A stretch of DNA of 51,048 bases from assembly GCF_002117935.1 (NCBI RefSeq), contig NZ_BDJE01000012.1, positions 1 through 51,048 of the forward strand, given 5' to 3'. Positions 7,884-16,009 of this stretch are shown in pieces. Each line of letters begins with the position of its first letter. The first letter of the stretch is position 1. This DNA comes from Nocardioides sp. PD653-B2 (GTDB lineage Bacteria > Actinomycetota > Actinomycetes > Propionibacteriales > Nocardioidaceae). The position numbers and the translations under genes were made by a program. Under the pieces are notes generated by a model, which made no database searches, was not told the origin of the DNA, and saw only the letters and a program-made list of their open reading frames with translations.

Positions 7884-8740
7884 GGGGTCGAACCGCTGTT
7901 CCGGGCGAGAAACTCCAGCATCGTCTTGTTGTAGGTGGCGTGCTGCTCCCACTGCGGCCAGTGGCCGGCGCCTTCGATGAGCTGGAACTCGCCCTGGGGG
8001 ATGGCCTCGGCCATCTGCAGGCCCGCGCCGGCCGGGCCCGACGGATCGTCGCTGGTCCAGATCACGATCGCCGGTGCCTCGATGGCGGCGAAGTCCTCGT
8101 CCGAAACCAGATTGCGGGCACGGATCTCGGGATCCTGGAGGCAGAGGATGTGCCGCATGGAATCGGCGAAGCCGGGCTGGGAGTAGACCCCTCGGCGGAC
8201 CTCGACGAGCTCGTCGGTCACCGTCGCCGGGTCGGCCATCAGCCATTCGAGCCGGGTCCGGACCGCTTCGGGCGTCGGGTTGTCGGCGGCCGCTTGGCTC
8301 AGGGTGCGGATGCGGTGCATGACCTCCGGGGTAGCCATCGTGCCGCCCGGGGTGTTGAGGACAAGCCGGTCGACCAGATCCGGGTGGGTCGCGGCGAACT
8401 TGAGCGCGACCCATCCGCCCAGGGACTCACCACACAGATGGGCTTTCTCCACCCCCAGGGCGCTCATGAGCTCCTTCAAGTGGGCCACGTACTCCGCGAT
8501 CTCCAGGTCGTGGTCGGTGAAGGTGGTGTAGCCATGGCCAGGGAAGTCGTAGGCGATGACGCGGTACTCCCGGGAGAGCGCCTCGAGATTGTGGGTGAAG
8601 GCCTCGAGGTGACCGCCCGTGCCGTGCATGAGGATCAGCGCGGGGCCTGTTCCGACGTCGAGGACGCGGGTGTGCCACGGACCGACGTCGACATGGCGAA
8701 GGGTGTAGTCAAGGTGGTTCACGGTGGTCCAGATGCTCAT
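7880..8740 (-). CDS. Alpha/beta-hydrolase, MhpC-like meta-cleavage-product hydrolase
   Basis: 286 residues with a complete alpha/beta-hydrolase core: oxyanion region LILMHGTGGHLEAF, nucleophile elbow GESLGGW (Ser106), acid in IVIWTSDDPSG (Asp231 or Asp232) and histidine in EGAGHWPQWEQ (His260). The size and pattern fit C-C bond hydrolases such as MhpC, BphD and XylF, which split ring-opened extradiol products into a 2-hydroxypenta-2,4-dienoate and a carboxylic acid. It follows directly after an MhpB-like dioxygenase, whose product it would cleave. The acid released would then be the natural input for the CoA-transferase and beta-oxidation-like genes downstream. Start at 8740, with GGAG upstream close to the stop of the dioxygenase. 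Confidence 0.85.
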   Translation of the reverse strand: MSIWTTVNHLDYTLRHVDVGPWHTRVLDVGTGPALILMHGTGGHLEAFTHNLEALSREYRVIAYDFPGHGYTTFTDHDLEIAEYVAHLKELMSALGVEKAHLCGESLGGWVALKFAATHPDLVDRLVLNTPGGTMATPEVMHRIRTLSQAAADNPTPEAVRTRLEWLMADPATVTDELVEVRRGVYSQPGFADSMRHILCLQDPEIRARNLVSDEDFAAIEAPAIVIWTSDDPSGPAGAGLQMAEAIPQGEFQLIEGAGHWPQWEQHATYNKTMLEFLARNSGSTP

Positions 8741-8752
8741 GCCTGGGAACTC

Positions 8753-9706
8753 CTAGATGGATGCGGCGGACTGAAGGACAGCGGTCGTGGTCGCGAAGCC
8801 GGCGAACCACTCGGGGATCGGCCGGTAGTAGGTCGAGGTGACCGCGTAGTCGCCGAAGGCGGCCAACGCGGCGTACGCCGCGATCCAGGTCCGGACCTCG
8901 TGGGCGGAGTGGCCGCCCTCGGCGACGAACCAGTCGTTGTTGTGTTGGTCGATGGCTGCGAAGTCTGCGGCCGCCAGGGAGTCGAGGACCCGGCGGTCCC
9001 ACTCCGGGTTGAGCGGACGGTACTTCGGCGATCCGGCGAAGAACTCTCGCGCGGCGCCGATGACGTTCTTCTCGCGTGCGGCCATCTGCTCGGGAGAGGG
9101 ATTGCGGCCGTGCTTGAGACGTTCGATGACCTCGGGGGTCGATTCATCGAACCGGAGGACCGGCGGGTCGTGCGAGAGGCCGCCAGAGCCGATGATGAGA
9201 ACCCGCCGATCGAGTCCGGACAGCGCCTCGCCGACGGCCCTGCCGAGCAACCGGGCGCGTATCGCCGGCCCGAGCGGCTCGGCGACGGAGTTGATGAAGA
9301 TGGGCACCACCGGAATGCTGTGGATCGCATCGAAGAAGAAGGTGAGCGGCTGCACGATGCCGTGGTCGACCTGCATGTCTTCCGACAGCGCCAGGTCGAT
9401 CCCGCTCTCCAGCGCGTGACGCAAGATCCTGCGGGCTACGCCGCGATCCACCTCCAGTGGACCGGTCGGCATTCCGTAGTCGCCGACCGACGTCGCCTCG
9501 GCACCGATGCAGAACGACGGCATCATGTCGTACAGGAAGCCGTTGTAGTGATCCGGCCCGAAGATGACGACGAGGTCGGGAGCGAAGTCCTCGACGAACG
9601 CGCGAGCACTCGCCAGGACCCCGTCAACCTCGGCTCGGACTTCGGGGCGCGGGTCGTGCTTCCCGAGGAGCGGGGTGTGGGATGTCCCCACCAGCGCGGC
9701 CGGCAT
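8753..9706 (-). CDS. Extradiol catechol dioxygenase, MhpB-like (class III, LigB fold)
   Basis: 317 residues, close to the roughly 314 of E. coli MhpB (2,3-dihydroxyphenylpropionate 1,2-dioxygenase). It starts MPAALVGTSHTPLLG, has FGPDHYNGFLYDMMPSF, and places histidines at position 115 (MQVDHGIVQPL) and 179 (GSGGLSHDPP), the same numbers as the two catalytic histidines of E. coli MhpB. It should open the ring of a 3-substituted catechol next to the hydroxyls using Fe(II). The start at 9706 is preceded by GGAGGGAG. It is the promoter-proximal gene of the operon that runs down to 3912 and is divergent from a LysR gene. I see no MhpD/E/F or ring hydroxylase nearby, so the set is not a complete mhp pathway. 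Confidence 0.88.
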   Translation of the reverse strand: MPAALVGTSHTPLLGKHDPRPEVRAEVDGVLASARAFVEDFAPDLVVIFGPDHYNGFLYDMMPSFCIGAEATSVGDYGMPTGPLEVDRGVARRILRHALESGIDLALSEDMQVDHGIVQPLTFFFDAIHSIPVVPIFINSVAEPLGPAIRARLLGRAVGEALSGLDRRVLIIGSGGLSHDPPVLRFDESTPEVIERLKHGRNPSPEQMAAREKNVIGAAREFFAGSPKYRPLNPEWDRRVLDSLAAADFAAIDQHNNDWFVAEGGHSAHEVRTWIAAYAALAAFGDYAVTSTYYRPIPEWFAGFATTTAVLQSAASI

Positions 9707-9768
9707 GAACTCCCTCCAATCAGTATTGGGGCTGCACTGGGGGTCAGCCGGAGACTCTCGACCTTCAT

Positions 9769-9821
9769 CATCAGTCCTGATGTGACGGCCTGTACAATGA
9801 AAATTCTTGATGCCCAGATCA
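9769..9821. promoter_or_regulatory. Candidate LysR operators between divergent promoters
   Basis: The 140-bp gap between the dioxygenase and LysR starts contains a 14-bp perfect inverted repeat CATCAGTCCTGATG (9769-9782) and, 25 bases on, a second dyad TGAT-N6-ATCA (9808-9821). They share the CTGAT/ATCAG half-site. Paired dyads in a divergent intergenic region are what LysR-type activators usually bind (recognition and activation sites). Binding is inferred. Confidence 0.5.
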
Positions 9822-9846
9822 GGAGCACGCATAGAGAGCAGTCGAC

Positions 9847-10782
9847 ATGGATCTCAGGCAGCTCACCGCCCTCGTCACGGTGACGGAGGTCGGCAGCATC
9901 ACCCGCGGCGCCCACGTGCTGCATCTGGCCCAGCCCACGGTGACACGACAGATCCAACTGCTCGAGGACGAGCTCGGCGTCACGCTGCTGGAACGAGGCC
10001 GCCAGGGCGTCACCCTCACACCGGAGGGAAGGGTCGTCGTCGACGGAGCCCGCCGAGCGCTGCACGAACTGGACCGGGTGCGGGCGGAGATCCGTCCCCT
10101 CCGCCACGAAGTCACCGGCATCGTGCGACTCGGGCTGCTGGAGAGTGTCGTCGACCTGCTCGGCGACCCGCTCGTGCGAGCCGTTCGAGAAGAGCACCCC
10201 GGCATCGAGCTGCGCGTCCTCGCCGCCTATTCGGGACACCTCCGCGAATGGCTGGACACCGGAGACATCGACCTATCGCTGCTCTACAACCTCACCGCCT
10301 CGCCGACCCTCTCCGTCGCCCCTCTCGTGACCGAGGAGCTCTGGGCCGTCGCAGCCGCCGGAGAGCAGCTGCCACCCTCAGGCGTGCGCTGCCGCACCTT
10401 GCTGGACCACCCCCTCGTCCTGCCTGCCCCCGGACACGGTCTGCGGGTGCTGATCGACCAGGCCTTGGCCCACTTCCAGCGCGAGCCGAACATCGTCGTC
10501 CAGGTGAACTCGCTCCCGCTTCAGAAGAACCTCGTCGCCGCCGGTCACGGCTGGACTATCCTCCCCGCTTCGGCTGCCGTCGACGATGTCGCAGCGCACC
10601 GACTCACCGGCGCGCCGCTCATCGAGCCCCAAGTGACCCGCAATGTGGTCCTCGGCCTCCCCAGAGGGAGGCGGACACCCCGTGCCGTCGAGGCCGTCGT
10701 GGCCACCGTCACCCGCGTCGCAGGTGCGCTGACTGAACAGCAGAAGTGGCGCGGGACTCTCCTGCCGAGCAGAGGTACCTAG
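9847..10782 (+). CDS. LysR-family transcriptional regulator of the adjacent catabolic operon
   Basis: 311 residues. The winged helix-turn-helix is at about residues 1-60 (MDLRQLTALVTVTEVGSITR, LAQPTVTRQIQLLEDELGV, LLERGRQGVTLTPEG), followed by the linker helix and a periplasmic-binding-protein-like effector domain beginning near VRLGLLESVVDLLG. It is transcribed away from the MhpB-led operon with dyads between the two starts, the classic arrangement for a LysR activator that senses a pathway intermediate. The effector is unknown; a ring-cleavage product or the side-chain acid are reasonable guesses. Confidence 0.88.
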   Translation: MDLRQLTALVTVTEVGSITRGAHVLHLAQPTVTRQIQLLEDELGVTLLERGRQGVTLTPEGRVVVDGARRALHELDRVRAEIRPLRHEVTGIVRLGLLESVVDLLGDPLVRAVREEHPGIELRVLAAYSGHLREWLDTGDIDLSLLYNLTASPTLSVAPLVTEELWAVAAAGEQLPPSGVRCRTLLDHPLVLPAPGHGLRVLIDQALAHFQREPNIVVQVNSLPLQKNLVAAGHGWTILPASAAVDDVAAHRLTGAPLIEPQVTRNVVLGLPRGRRTPRAVEAVVATVTRVAGALTEQQKWRGTLLPSRGT

Positions 10783-11004
10783 GAAAACGCGGCCGGTCTG
10801 CCGCCCTGTCCCATGCACCAGATCAACCCTGGCAGGCTCGAGGCCCCTGTCCGAAAGCGCCCCGACGTCGTCCACGACGAGGTCGGACTGCCCCTCGCCG
10901 CGCTCACGGCAGGGCACGTTCGTGTCTGCTCCCTGGGGGACCGCGGGTAAGCGCCCACACAAAGATCCAACTTCGCCCACTCGTTTCTGGTCAGAAACCT
11001 CGAA
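10783..11004. other. Non-coding stretch, nothing recognised
   Basis: Between the LysR stop and the hairpin at 11005 I find no open frame with family similarity, no tRNA and no repeat. Frames that run through here have biased composition and no ribosome sites. Confidence 0.5.
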
Positions 11005-11040
11005 GGCCCCCTGGCCAGCGTTTCCGCTGGCCAGAGGGCC
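11005..11040 (-). terminator. Native tRNA-locus hairpin terminator
   Basis: A 16-bp stem (one mismatch) GGCCCCCTGGCCAGCG / CGCTGGCCAGAGGGCC with loop TTTC. It lies just beyond the tRNA 3'-end copy when read on the minus strand, so it is probably the original terminator of the tRNA gene into which the island integrated. This marks 11044 and below as ancestral chromosome. Confidence 0.6.
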
Positions 11041-11044
11041 ATTC

Positions 11045-11082
11045 TTCGTAGCGGGGGCAGGATTTGAACCTGCGACCTCTGG
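11045..11082 (-). repeat. Left attachment-site copy (tRNA 3' end)
   Basis: Read on the minus strand, this 38-bp copy gives the end of an anticodon stem, the variable loop, a full T arm (GCAGG-TTCAAAT-CCTGC), the 3' acceptor strand and four flanking bases. The D arm and 5' acceptor strand are missing in the neighbouring bases, so this is not a functional tRNA. It is identical over all 38 bases to 34506-34543. The flanking 'AGAGGTCGCAGG' context fits an elongator tRNA-Met. Confidence 0.8.
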
Positions 11083-11312
11083 ACGAGATCGGGGCACCTG
11101 CAACGACTACGGAGTCGGGCCGGAAGCTACCGATTCGCTCGGTGTGGTGAGGGATTCGCCCTCGCTTCCAGTCTCAGGATACCCGTCCGGTACCGAGTCG
11201 GACTGGCCCAATGTGGACCGTAAGTGGACCCGGATCGATTCCCCTGGCCCACGGTCGGCGTCCTCGCCGAGATCCTTGATATCAGCTGGCAGCGCCAAAC
11301 CCGGGGCGCTTC
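11083..11312. other. Left-end island DNA without recognisable gene
   Basis: The 230 bases after the left repeat contain short open frames only, none with similarity I recognise. A 'GTGGACCGTAA GTGGACC' 11-bp direct repeat near 11213-11231 could be a recombinase arm site, but this is a guess. Confidence 0.4.
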
Positions 11313-11504
11313 TTAGTGATTGCCGAACTCGTAGCTGCCATCGACAAAGCCCAGCAACAGCCCGAGCACGGCGATGACGATTCCGGAGTACAACAGAATG
11401 TGGCCGGCCTTCTTGATGTCGACGTGCGGCGTCTCGACGGTGACGGCGAACTTCAGCACCGAACCGGCGATGGCGAGGAAGATGCCGAGGCCGAGGAGTC
11501 CCAT
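11313..11504 (-). CDS. Small membrane protein, DUF6458-like
   Basis: 63 residues with two predicted membrane helices: roughly 3-22 (LLGLGIFLAIAGSVLKFAV) and 37-55 (LLYSGIVIAVLGLLLGFV), separated by a short loop VETPHVDIKKAG. This layout (glycine-rich helix, 'V...vdi...aG.IL...G', second helix) matches the short DUF6458 proteins common in actinobacteria, whose role is unknown. It begins ten bases after the stop of the anti-sigma-like gene and probably belongs to the sigma operon. Its start is preceded by a GGGAC sequence, a weak ribosome site. Confidence 0.65.
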   Translation of the reverse strand: MGLLGLGIFLAIAGSVLKFAVTVETPHVDIKKAGHILLYSGIVIAVLGLLLGFVDGSYEFGNH

Positions 11505-11513
11505 GGTGTCCCG

Positions 11514-12200
11514 TCAGTTCTGGCCGGAGCCGTTGGTGCCGTGCTGACCACCGGTTGTTCCGGAGCCGCTGGAGCCGTTGCCCGATGTGCCCGTGTCGCC
11601 CGACTCACCGGTGGTGTCGCCCGTGGTTTCCTGGCCGCTGCCTTGCTGGTCCGCGCCACCGTCTGACCCGCCCTGGTCGCCGGAGCCGCCGGCCGGCTCG
11701 CCCGACTGGTCTCCACCCGACTGGCTGCCCTGGCCGTCGCTCTGGTCACCCTGTTCGGTTCCGTCCTGGCCGGGCTGGTCGACGTCCTGACCGGGCTGGT
11801 CGCCGTTGTCGTCGATGTTGGTGTCGGTCTGATGCTCGACCGGCCCCTGCTCGTCGGGGTTCGGGATTTCCAGTGGGGTGAGGGTGTTGATCACCCGGGA
11901 GACGATGCGCTGTGCCGGGGCGGGCAGCTCGTTGGCTGCGGCGGCGGCGGTGACGCCGCCGGCCAGGATTCCTGCCGTGACCAGGCCGATGAGGCCCGTC
12001 TTGGCTGCCTTGTTCCGGCGACTGCGCGCGGCGGCAAGTGGGGTTGCTCCAGCGAAGAGGGCAGCGAGTCCATGGCCGATCGGCGGCGTGGGTCGGTCAG
12101 CGAGGGCGCCCAGCTCGGCGAAGAGATCGCGCAGGGCCGGGTCATCCAGTGCGGTGTCGCTGATCATGGGTTCGTCCTCTTGATGGTTGTACTCGGTCAT
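11514..12200 (-). CDS. Single-pass membrane protein with long acidic Gly/Gln/Ser-rich tail; possible anti-sigma factor
   Basis: 228 residues. The N-terminal 65 or so are predicted cytoplasmic and contain DPALRDLFAELGALADRP, then one membrane helix near 67-88 (TGLIGLVTAGILAGGVTAAA), a short ANELPAPAQRIVSRVINTL segment, and about 110 residues of low-complexity Asp/Gly/Gln/Ser/Thr. Its ATG overlaps the stop of the sigma-factor gene (ATGA), the usual position for an anti-sigma factor. It has no cysteine, so no zinc-anti-sigma HxxxCxxC motif. Topology puts the acidic tail outside the cell. Function is inferred from gene order and topology only; it could equally be a surface protein co-expressed with the sigma factor. 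Confidence 0.65.
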   Translation of the reverse strand: MTEYNHQEDEPMISDTALDDPALRDLFAELGALADRPTPPIGHGLAALFAGATPLAAARSRRNKAAKTGLIGLVTAGILAGGVTAAAAANELPAPAQRIVSRVINTLTPLEIPNPDEQGPVEHQTDTNIDDNGDQPGQDVDQPGQDGTEQGDQSDGQGSQSGGDQSGEPAGGSGDQGGSDGGADQQGSGQETTGDTTGESGDTGTSGNGSSGSGTTGGQHGTNGSGQN

Positions 12201-12775
12201 CGGAGTCCCTCCGACGTGGTCGCATCACTGGGGTCCGAGGGCTCGGTGCTCAGCAGCCTGCGGAGACTGCCCAGTGCCTTGCTCTGGAGCTTCTTGATGG
12301 CCACCTCGCTGCGCCCGATCGTCACCGCTGTCTCCTTGAGAGTCAGCTCGCCCAGCACCCGTAGTGTCACCACGGTGCGTTGGTCCTCGGGGAGCAGATC
12401 GAGCACCGCCAGGACGTCGCTGGAACCGGCACGTTCAAGGGCCTGGTCCTCGGCGGAGGCATGCGTGCGTGGGTCCGAATCCGCGTCGTACTCGGTGTGA
12501 GCCGGTCTGCGGTCCCGACTCCGCAACTCGTCCACGAGCTTTCCGTGAGCGACGGTGAACACGTAGGCGCGGAACCCGGGCCAGCCTCCGGTGATCTCGG
12601 CCATCCGGGGCAGGACCCGGACGAAGACATCGTTCGTCAGGCCGTCGGGGTCTGCTGCGCCCCGGAACTCCAGGTAGCCCGCGACGCGGGATGCGAGCGC
12701 CTCGTAGAGGGTGCGCATCGCTTCGCCGTCACCGGCCGCGGCAGCGGCCACGGCCAACTCGAGCTCTTCGGTCAC
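12197..12775 (-). CDS. RNA polymerase sigma factor, sigma-70 family (ECF-type)
   Basis: 192 residues with the two-domain ECF layout. Region 2 covers about residues 20-85 (DGLTNDVFVRVLPRM, FRAYVFTVAHGKLVDELR), then a linker, and region 4 about 120-175 (LAVLDLLPEDQRTVVTLRVL, LTLKETAVTIGRSEVAIKKL). The start is GTG at 12775 with GGAGGA eight bases upstream; a longer upstream frame is low-complexity antisense of the next gene. It is followed by the membrane protein and DUF6458-like gene in one operon. Target promoters cannot be deduced here; the neighbouring secreted acidic protein (12846) is separated by a strong hairpin and so is probably a different transcript. Confidence 0.85.
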   Translation of the reverse strand: MTEELELAVAAAAAGDGEAMRTLYEALASRVAGYLEFRGAADPDGLTNDVFVRVLPRMAEITGGWPGFRAYVFTVAHGKLVDELRSRDRRPAHTEYDADSDPRTHASAEDQALERAGSSDVLAVLDLLPEDQRTVVTLRVLGELTLKETAVTIGRSEVAIKKLQSKALGSLRRLLSTEPSDPSDATTSEGLR

Positions 12776-12799
12776 CGACTGATTCCTCCAAGACACGAT

Positions 12800-12832
12800 G
12801 GTAGGACGGGCAGGAAGACTGCCCGTCCTACC
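12800..12832. terminator. Perfect 14-bp hairpin between acidic-protein and sigma genes
   Basis: GGTAGGACGGGCAG and CTGCCCGTCCTACC pair perfectly around a GAAGA loop, directly after the stop of the acidic secreted protein (minus strand) and before the sigma start. There is no long T tract, as is common in GC-rich actinobacteria. Confidence 0.7.
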
Positions 12833-12845
12833 GATGACCATGGTG

Positions 12846-13358
12846 TCAGCCGTTGGAACCGTCGCCGTTCGCGCCGTCACCGGCGTTGTCCTGGCTGTCG
12901 CCAGCGTTACCGGAGTCGGTGTTGCCCGTGTCGCCCTGGTTGTCGTCGGCAGCAGCGTCGTTGGTGTCGCCAGCGTTGTCCTGGACGTCGCCTTGGGCAC
13001 CGTCGTCAACGTTCTGGTTGTCGCCGTTGTCGTCGCCCTCGGCCACGTCACCGTTGTCGGCGTTGTCGTTCTCGCCGTTGTCGTCACCCTCGACGACGTC
13101 GCCCTCGTCGTTGTTGCCGTCCTGGGCGTCACCCTGCGCGGCATCGTCGGTGTTCTGGTTGTCGCCGTTGTTGTCACCCTCGACCACGTCAGCCGTGTCC
13201 TCGGGCGTCGCCGGCGTGCTCGGAGCGTCTACGACGGCCGGAGTCGGGGTCGTGGGGGCCGGGTCGCTGGTGGCCGCGTGAGCGGCGACGCCGATCCCGC
13301 CGATCGCGAGGACGGCGATGCCGGTGGCGGCGATGGTGCGCATGTTGGTGATCTTCAC
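12846..13358 (-). CDS. Secreted acidic Asp/Asn/Gly-rich repeat protein
   Basis: About 170 residues. A signal peptide is clear ([20 protein letters not shown] then GIGVAAHAA, likely cut after AHA), followed by a Pro/Thr linker and about 110 residues dominated by Asp, Asn, Gly and Glu. Two imperfect internal units share the pattern EGDxNGDNQNxDDxAQGDxQ. I chose GTG at 13358 because GGGAGAG sits just upstream; ATG at 13373 is the alternative. Such acidic repeats often bind divalent cations or act as spacers at the surface, but no known domain is visible. It is followed by a strong hairpin terminator. Similar composition appears in the tail of 11514-12200 and in 16127-16531. Confidence 0.7.
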   Translation of the reverse strand: MKITNMRTIAATGIAVLAIGGIGVAAHAATSDPAPTTPTPAVVDAPSTPATPEDTADVVEGDNNGDNQNTDDAAQGDAQDGNNDEGDVVEGDDNGENDNADNGDVAEGDDNGDNQNVDDGAQGDVQDNAGDTNDAAADDNQGDTGNTDSGNAGDSQDNAGDGANGDGSNG

Positions 13359-13577
13359 GGTGCTCTCTCCCATAGTCGTGGACGAAGGCGTCCTTGGCTG
13401 ATAGGAGAACCGTTCGGCGCTGACCTGACGGCACCCCACGTGTCCAGAATGCGAGACATGGCTGCTTTCGTGGTCCCGACGACGCCACGCACCGCAGCCA
13501 GACATGCGAGTCGCCTTCGCCCGAAAGCCACGTCGAGTGTTGGACACGGCTCGAAACCGGTGGCGGCCGGCTCGAAC

Positions 13578-13880
13578 CTACGATCGTGGCGCGTACATGA
13601 TCCCGCCAACGCCGGCGAAGCAGACGAGAGCACCGGTGACGTCGTACCGCTGCGGCTTGAAGCCGTCCATCGCCATACCCAGGCGAACAAGTCGGCGACG
13701 AAGACGCCGCCGCCGTAGGCGGCGAGGATGCGGCCAAACGGAGCGTCCTCCTGCAGGGTCGCGTCGAACCCGAATGCACCGAGGGGCACGATGCCAGCGC
13801 CGATCCAATTCCAGCCGCGGTGCTCGGGGACCCTGCGAGACCAGCCAGGCGCCGCCGATCTCAGCCTCGACCCGCTGTTT
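13578..13880 (-). pseudogene. YnfA/UPF0060 small membrane protein remnant
   Basis: Minus-strand pieces of a YnfA-like (UPF0060) membrane protein lie in three frames: [12 protein letters not shown], then [20 protein letters not shown] and [12 protein letters not shown], then [20 protein letters not shown] followed by VGGIMYAPR. Two frameshifts are needed and the N-terminal helix is missing. UPF0060 proteins are about 110 residues with four helices, and the order of pieces agrees with that. The stretch 13374-13577 between this and the acidic-protein gene holds nothing I recognise. Confidence 0.7.
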
Positions 13881-13922
13881 GAATTGCCCGAGGTCGACGA
13901 GCGCTCGGCTCGACTGCTTGCG

Positions 13923-15290
13923 TCAACGTGTTGCTCGCGGGATCGTGAATGCGAATCGAGCACCAGCCTCGCTGTGAATCAGGTCAAGGGTTCCTCCCAG
14001 GGACTGCGCGATCTCGCGGGCGATGGGGAGTCCGAGGCCGGTGCCGCCCTGGGTTCGGGCCCGGCTCTGGTCCAGGCGCACGAACCGCTCGAAGACACGA
14101 TCGCGGTCGGCCAGCGGAATTCCGGGGCCGTCGTCGATGACCTCGATCGTGGCCGAGTCGTCGGCCTCGGTGAGACGCAGCTCGATCCGGGAGTGGCAGT
14201 GGCGTGCTGCGTTGTCGGTGAGGTTGCGAACCGCGCGGGCGAGCTGGTGGCGGTCGGCGACCGCGCGGACCGGAGGCGCATGGAGGGCGACGTCGAGACT
14301 GTGCACGCGTCCTAGTCGGTCGGCTTCCTGGCGGAGGATGTCGTCGAGATCGACCTCTTCGAGGGTGAGCGGGATGCCGCGCTCGTCGGCGCGCGCGAGC
14401 AGAAGCATGTCGGCGACGAGCCGGTCGACACGGTCCAGCTCACCCAGGACCTCCTGCCCGGCCTGATCCCATTCCTGGGCCTCTGGGTGCAGGGCCGCGA
14501 TCTCGTGCACCGCACGGATGGTGGCCAGCGGGCTGCGAAGCTCGTGGGAGGCGTCGGCGACGAACTGGCGTTGGCTCTGGCTGGCGACGTGCAGGCGGTC
14601 GAGCATGGCGTTCATCGTTTCGGCGAGACGGCTGATCTCGTCGTGCGTGTCGGGCACGGGGACGCGTTCGGTGGCTTTCGAGGTGCCGTGGATGCTGGCC
14701 ACTCGGCGGCGGAGCTGCTCGACGGGAGCCAATGCCCGCCCGACCAACCAGTAGGAGGTGCCACCCACGGCAGCCAGCACCAGCGGGTAGCCCACCACCA
14801 AGAGTCCGACCACGATGGCCGTCGACTCGCTGACCAGTTCCAGGCTCTCGGCGACAAGGATGGTCACGGGACCGTCGGGGGTCCGTGCCCCCTGCGCGAC
14901 CACGACGAAGTTGCTGCCTTCGCCGATCGGCAGGCTGTCTGTGACCAGGGTTTGCGTCGTCCCGACGTCGGGCTGGGCCGACACGATGGGTTGCTCGCCG
15001 TCGACTGACGGGCTGGACGCGATCACCCTCCCCTGTGCGTCGACGATCTGGACCAGGGACTGGTCGCCCTCGCCGGTGTTCAGGGCACCGGACGGTGTCG
15101 ATGAGGCGATCTGGCTTGCGAGGTCGTGGGCTTGCTGTCGCGCAGCGTCGACGACAGCGTTCTCGAGCTGGTGGCGTTGGAGCAGCGCGAATCCGACCGC
15201 CCCCAACCCCAGGAAGATCGCCACGACGAGGGTGGCGGCGGCCGTGGCACGTACGCGGACGCTGCGGGTCCGACTCGACAGGGGACTCAC
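13923..15290 (-). CDS. Sensor histidine kinase (two-component system 1)
   Basis: 455 residues. Membrane helix about 17-37, an extracytoplasmic sensor domain of roughly 120 residues ([20 protein letters not shown]), helix about 158-178, HAMP linker to about 235, and then the kinase. The phospho-accepting histidine is His249 in [14 protein letters not shown]; the ATPase has NLTDNAARH (N box), [18 protein letters not shown] (G1/F) and [13 protein letters not shown] (G2). All catalytic motifs are intact. It overlaps the response-regulator stop by four bases and is the second gene of that operon. The sensor region resembles the PAS-less fold common in actinobacterial TCS next to exporters; the signal is unknown. 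Confidence 0.92.
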   Translation of the reverse strand: MSPLSSRTRSVRVRATAAATLVVAIFLGLGAVGFALLQRHQLENAVVDAARQQAHDLASQIASSTPSGALNTGEGDQSLVQIVDAQGRVIASSPSVDGEQPIVSAQPDVGTTQTLVTDSLPIGEGSNFVVVAQGARTPDGPVTILVAESLELVSESTAIVVGLLVVGYPLVLAAVGGTSYWLVGRALAPVEQLRRRVASIHGTSKATERVPVPDTHDEISRLAETMNAMLDRLHVASQSQRQFVADASHELRSPLATIRAVHEIAALHPEAQEWDQAGQEVLGELDRVDRLVADMLLLARADERGIPLTLEEVDLDDILRQEADRLGRVHSLDVALHAPPVRAVADRHQLARAVRNLTDNAARHCHSRIELRLTEADDSATIEVIDDGPGIPLADRDRVFERFVRLDQSRARTQGGTGLGLPIAREIAQSLGGTLDLIHSEAGARFAFTIPRATR

Positions 15291-15964
15291 GAGCTGCCGC
15301 CGACCAGGCGGTATCCCGCACCTCGCATGGTCTGGATCGTGGTGGTGCCGAACGGGTGGTCGATCTTGCGCCGCAAGTAGCCGATGTACACCTCGACGAC
15401 GTTCTCGTCACCGTCGTAGTTCATGTCCCACACGCTTTGCACGATCTCGCTCTTGGACAGCACCTCGCCGGGATGGCGCATCAGGAACTGCAGCAGCCCG
15501 AACTCTCGTGGGGTCAACGTTATGTCGATCTGGCCGCGGCGGACCGCTCGGGTCGCCGGGTCGAGTGTGAGGTCACCAGCGGTCAGGACCGTGGGACGCT
15601 CGGGTGCGCCGCGCCGCACGAGTGCACGTAACCTGGCCACGAGGACCACGAAGGAGAACGGCTTGGTGAGGTAGTCGTCGGCGCCCAGGTCGAACGCGTC
15701 GGCCTCGTCGTACTCGCCATCCTTGGCGGTCAGCATCAGGATCGGTACCCACACCCCCGCCTTGCGCAGTTCCCGGCACACGTCGTATCCGTTCATCGAG
15801 GGCAGCATGATGTCCAGCACGATGACGTCGTAGTCACGAAGCTGCGCCTCGTCGAGACCTTCCGCCCCGTCGTGGACGATGTCCACGACGAAGCCCTCGG
15901 CACGCAAGCCGCGGCTGACCGTCTCGGCCAGCCGCACCTCGTCCTCCACCATCAACACCCGCAC
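15287..15964 (-). CDS. OmpR/PhoB-family response regulator (two-component system 1)
   Basis: 225 residues: receiver domain 1-120 with acidic pocket Glu7-Asp8, phospho-acceptor Asp51 (VIVLDIMLPSMNG), Thr in LMLTAKDG and Lys in DYLTKPFSFV, followed by a winged-helix output domain (LTPREFGLLQFLMRHPGEVL, VVEVYIGYLRRKIDHPFG, IQTMRGAGYRLV). It is divergent from the acidic repeat protein at 16127, and the shared upstream region holds tandem CTCTCAG/CTCACAG-type repeats at 10-11 bp steps, the pattern OmpR-family dimers bind. The same motif lies before the lipoprotein operon at 28390, suggesting that operon as a distant target within the island. Confidence 0.92.
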   Translation of the reverse strand: MRVLMVEDEVRLAETVSRGLRAEGFVVDIVHDGAEGLDEAQLRDYDVIVLDIMLPSMNGYDVCRELRKAGVWVPILMLTAKDGEYDEADAFDLGADDYLTKPFSFVVLVARLRALVRRGAPERPTVLTAGDLTLDPATRAVRRGQIDITLTPREFGLLQFLMRHPGEVLSKSEIVQSVWDMNYDGDENVVEVYIGYLRRKIDHPFGTTTIQTMRGAGYRLVGGSS

Positions 15965-16009
15965 ACCACACCTCCTCGATCCGTCGCCTCAGTCTGCGTG
16001 ATCGCTGTT

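Noticed and set aside
7940..9883. Plus-strand open frame of 647 codons opposite MhpC/MhpB
   Set aside because: Same reason: antisense shadow of well-supported genes in GC-rich DNA.
11045..11125. A functional tRNA gene at the left repeat
   Set aside because: T arm and 3' acceptor strand are present, but no D arm, anticodon stem or 5' acceptor strand can be paired.
10922..11377. Plus-strand frame containing AGAGFEPATSG across the left repeat
   Set aside because: This phrase is the familiar false translation of tRNA T-arm DNA; the rest has no similarity.
12846..13358. CRISPR-like array in the repetitive region
   Set aside because: The repetition follows codons of a low-complexity protein; no constant repeats with unique spacers.
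12798..13718. Plus-strand Val/Leu-rich frame opposite the acidic protein
   Set aside because: Its hydrophobic look is just the reverse complement of GAC/AAC/GGC repeats coding for Asp/Asn/Gly; the minus strand has a signal peptide and a terminator.
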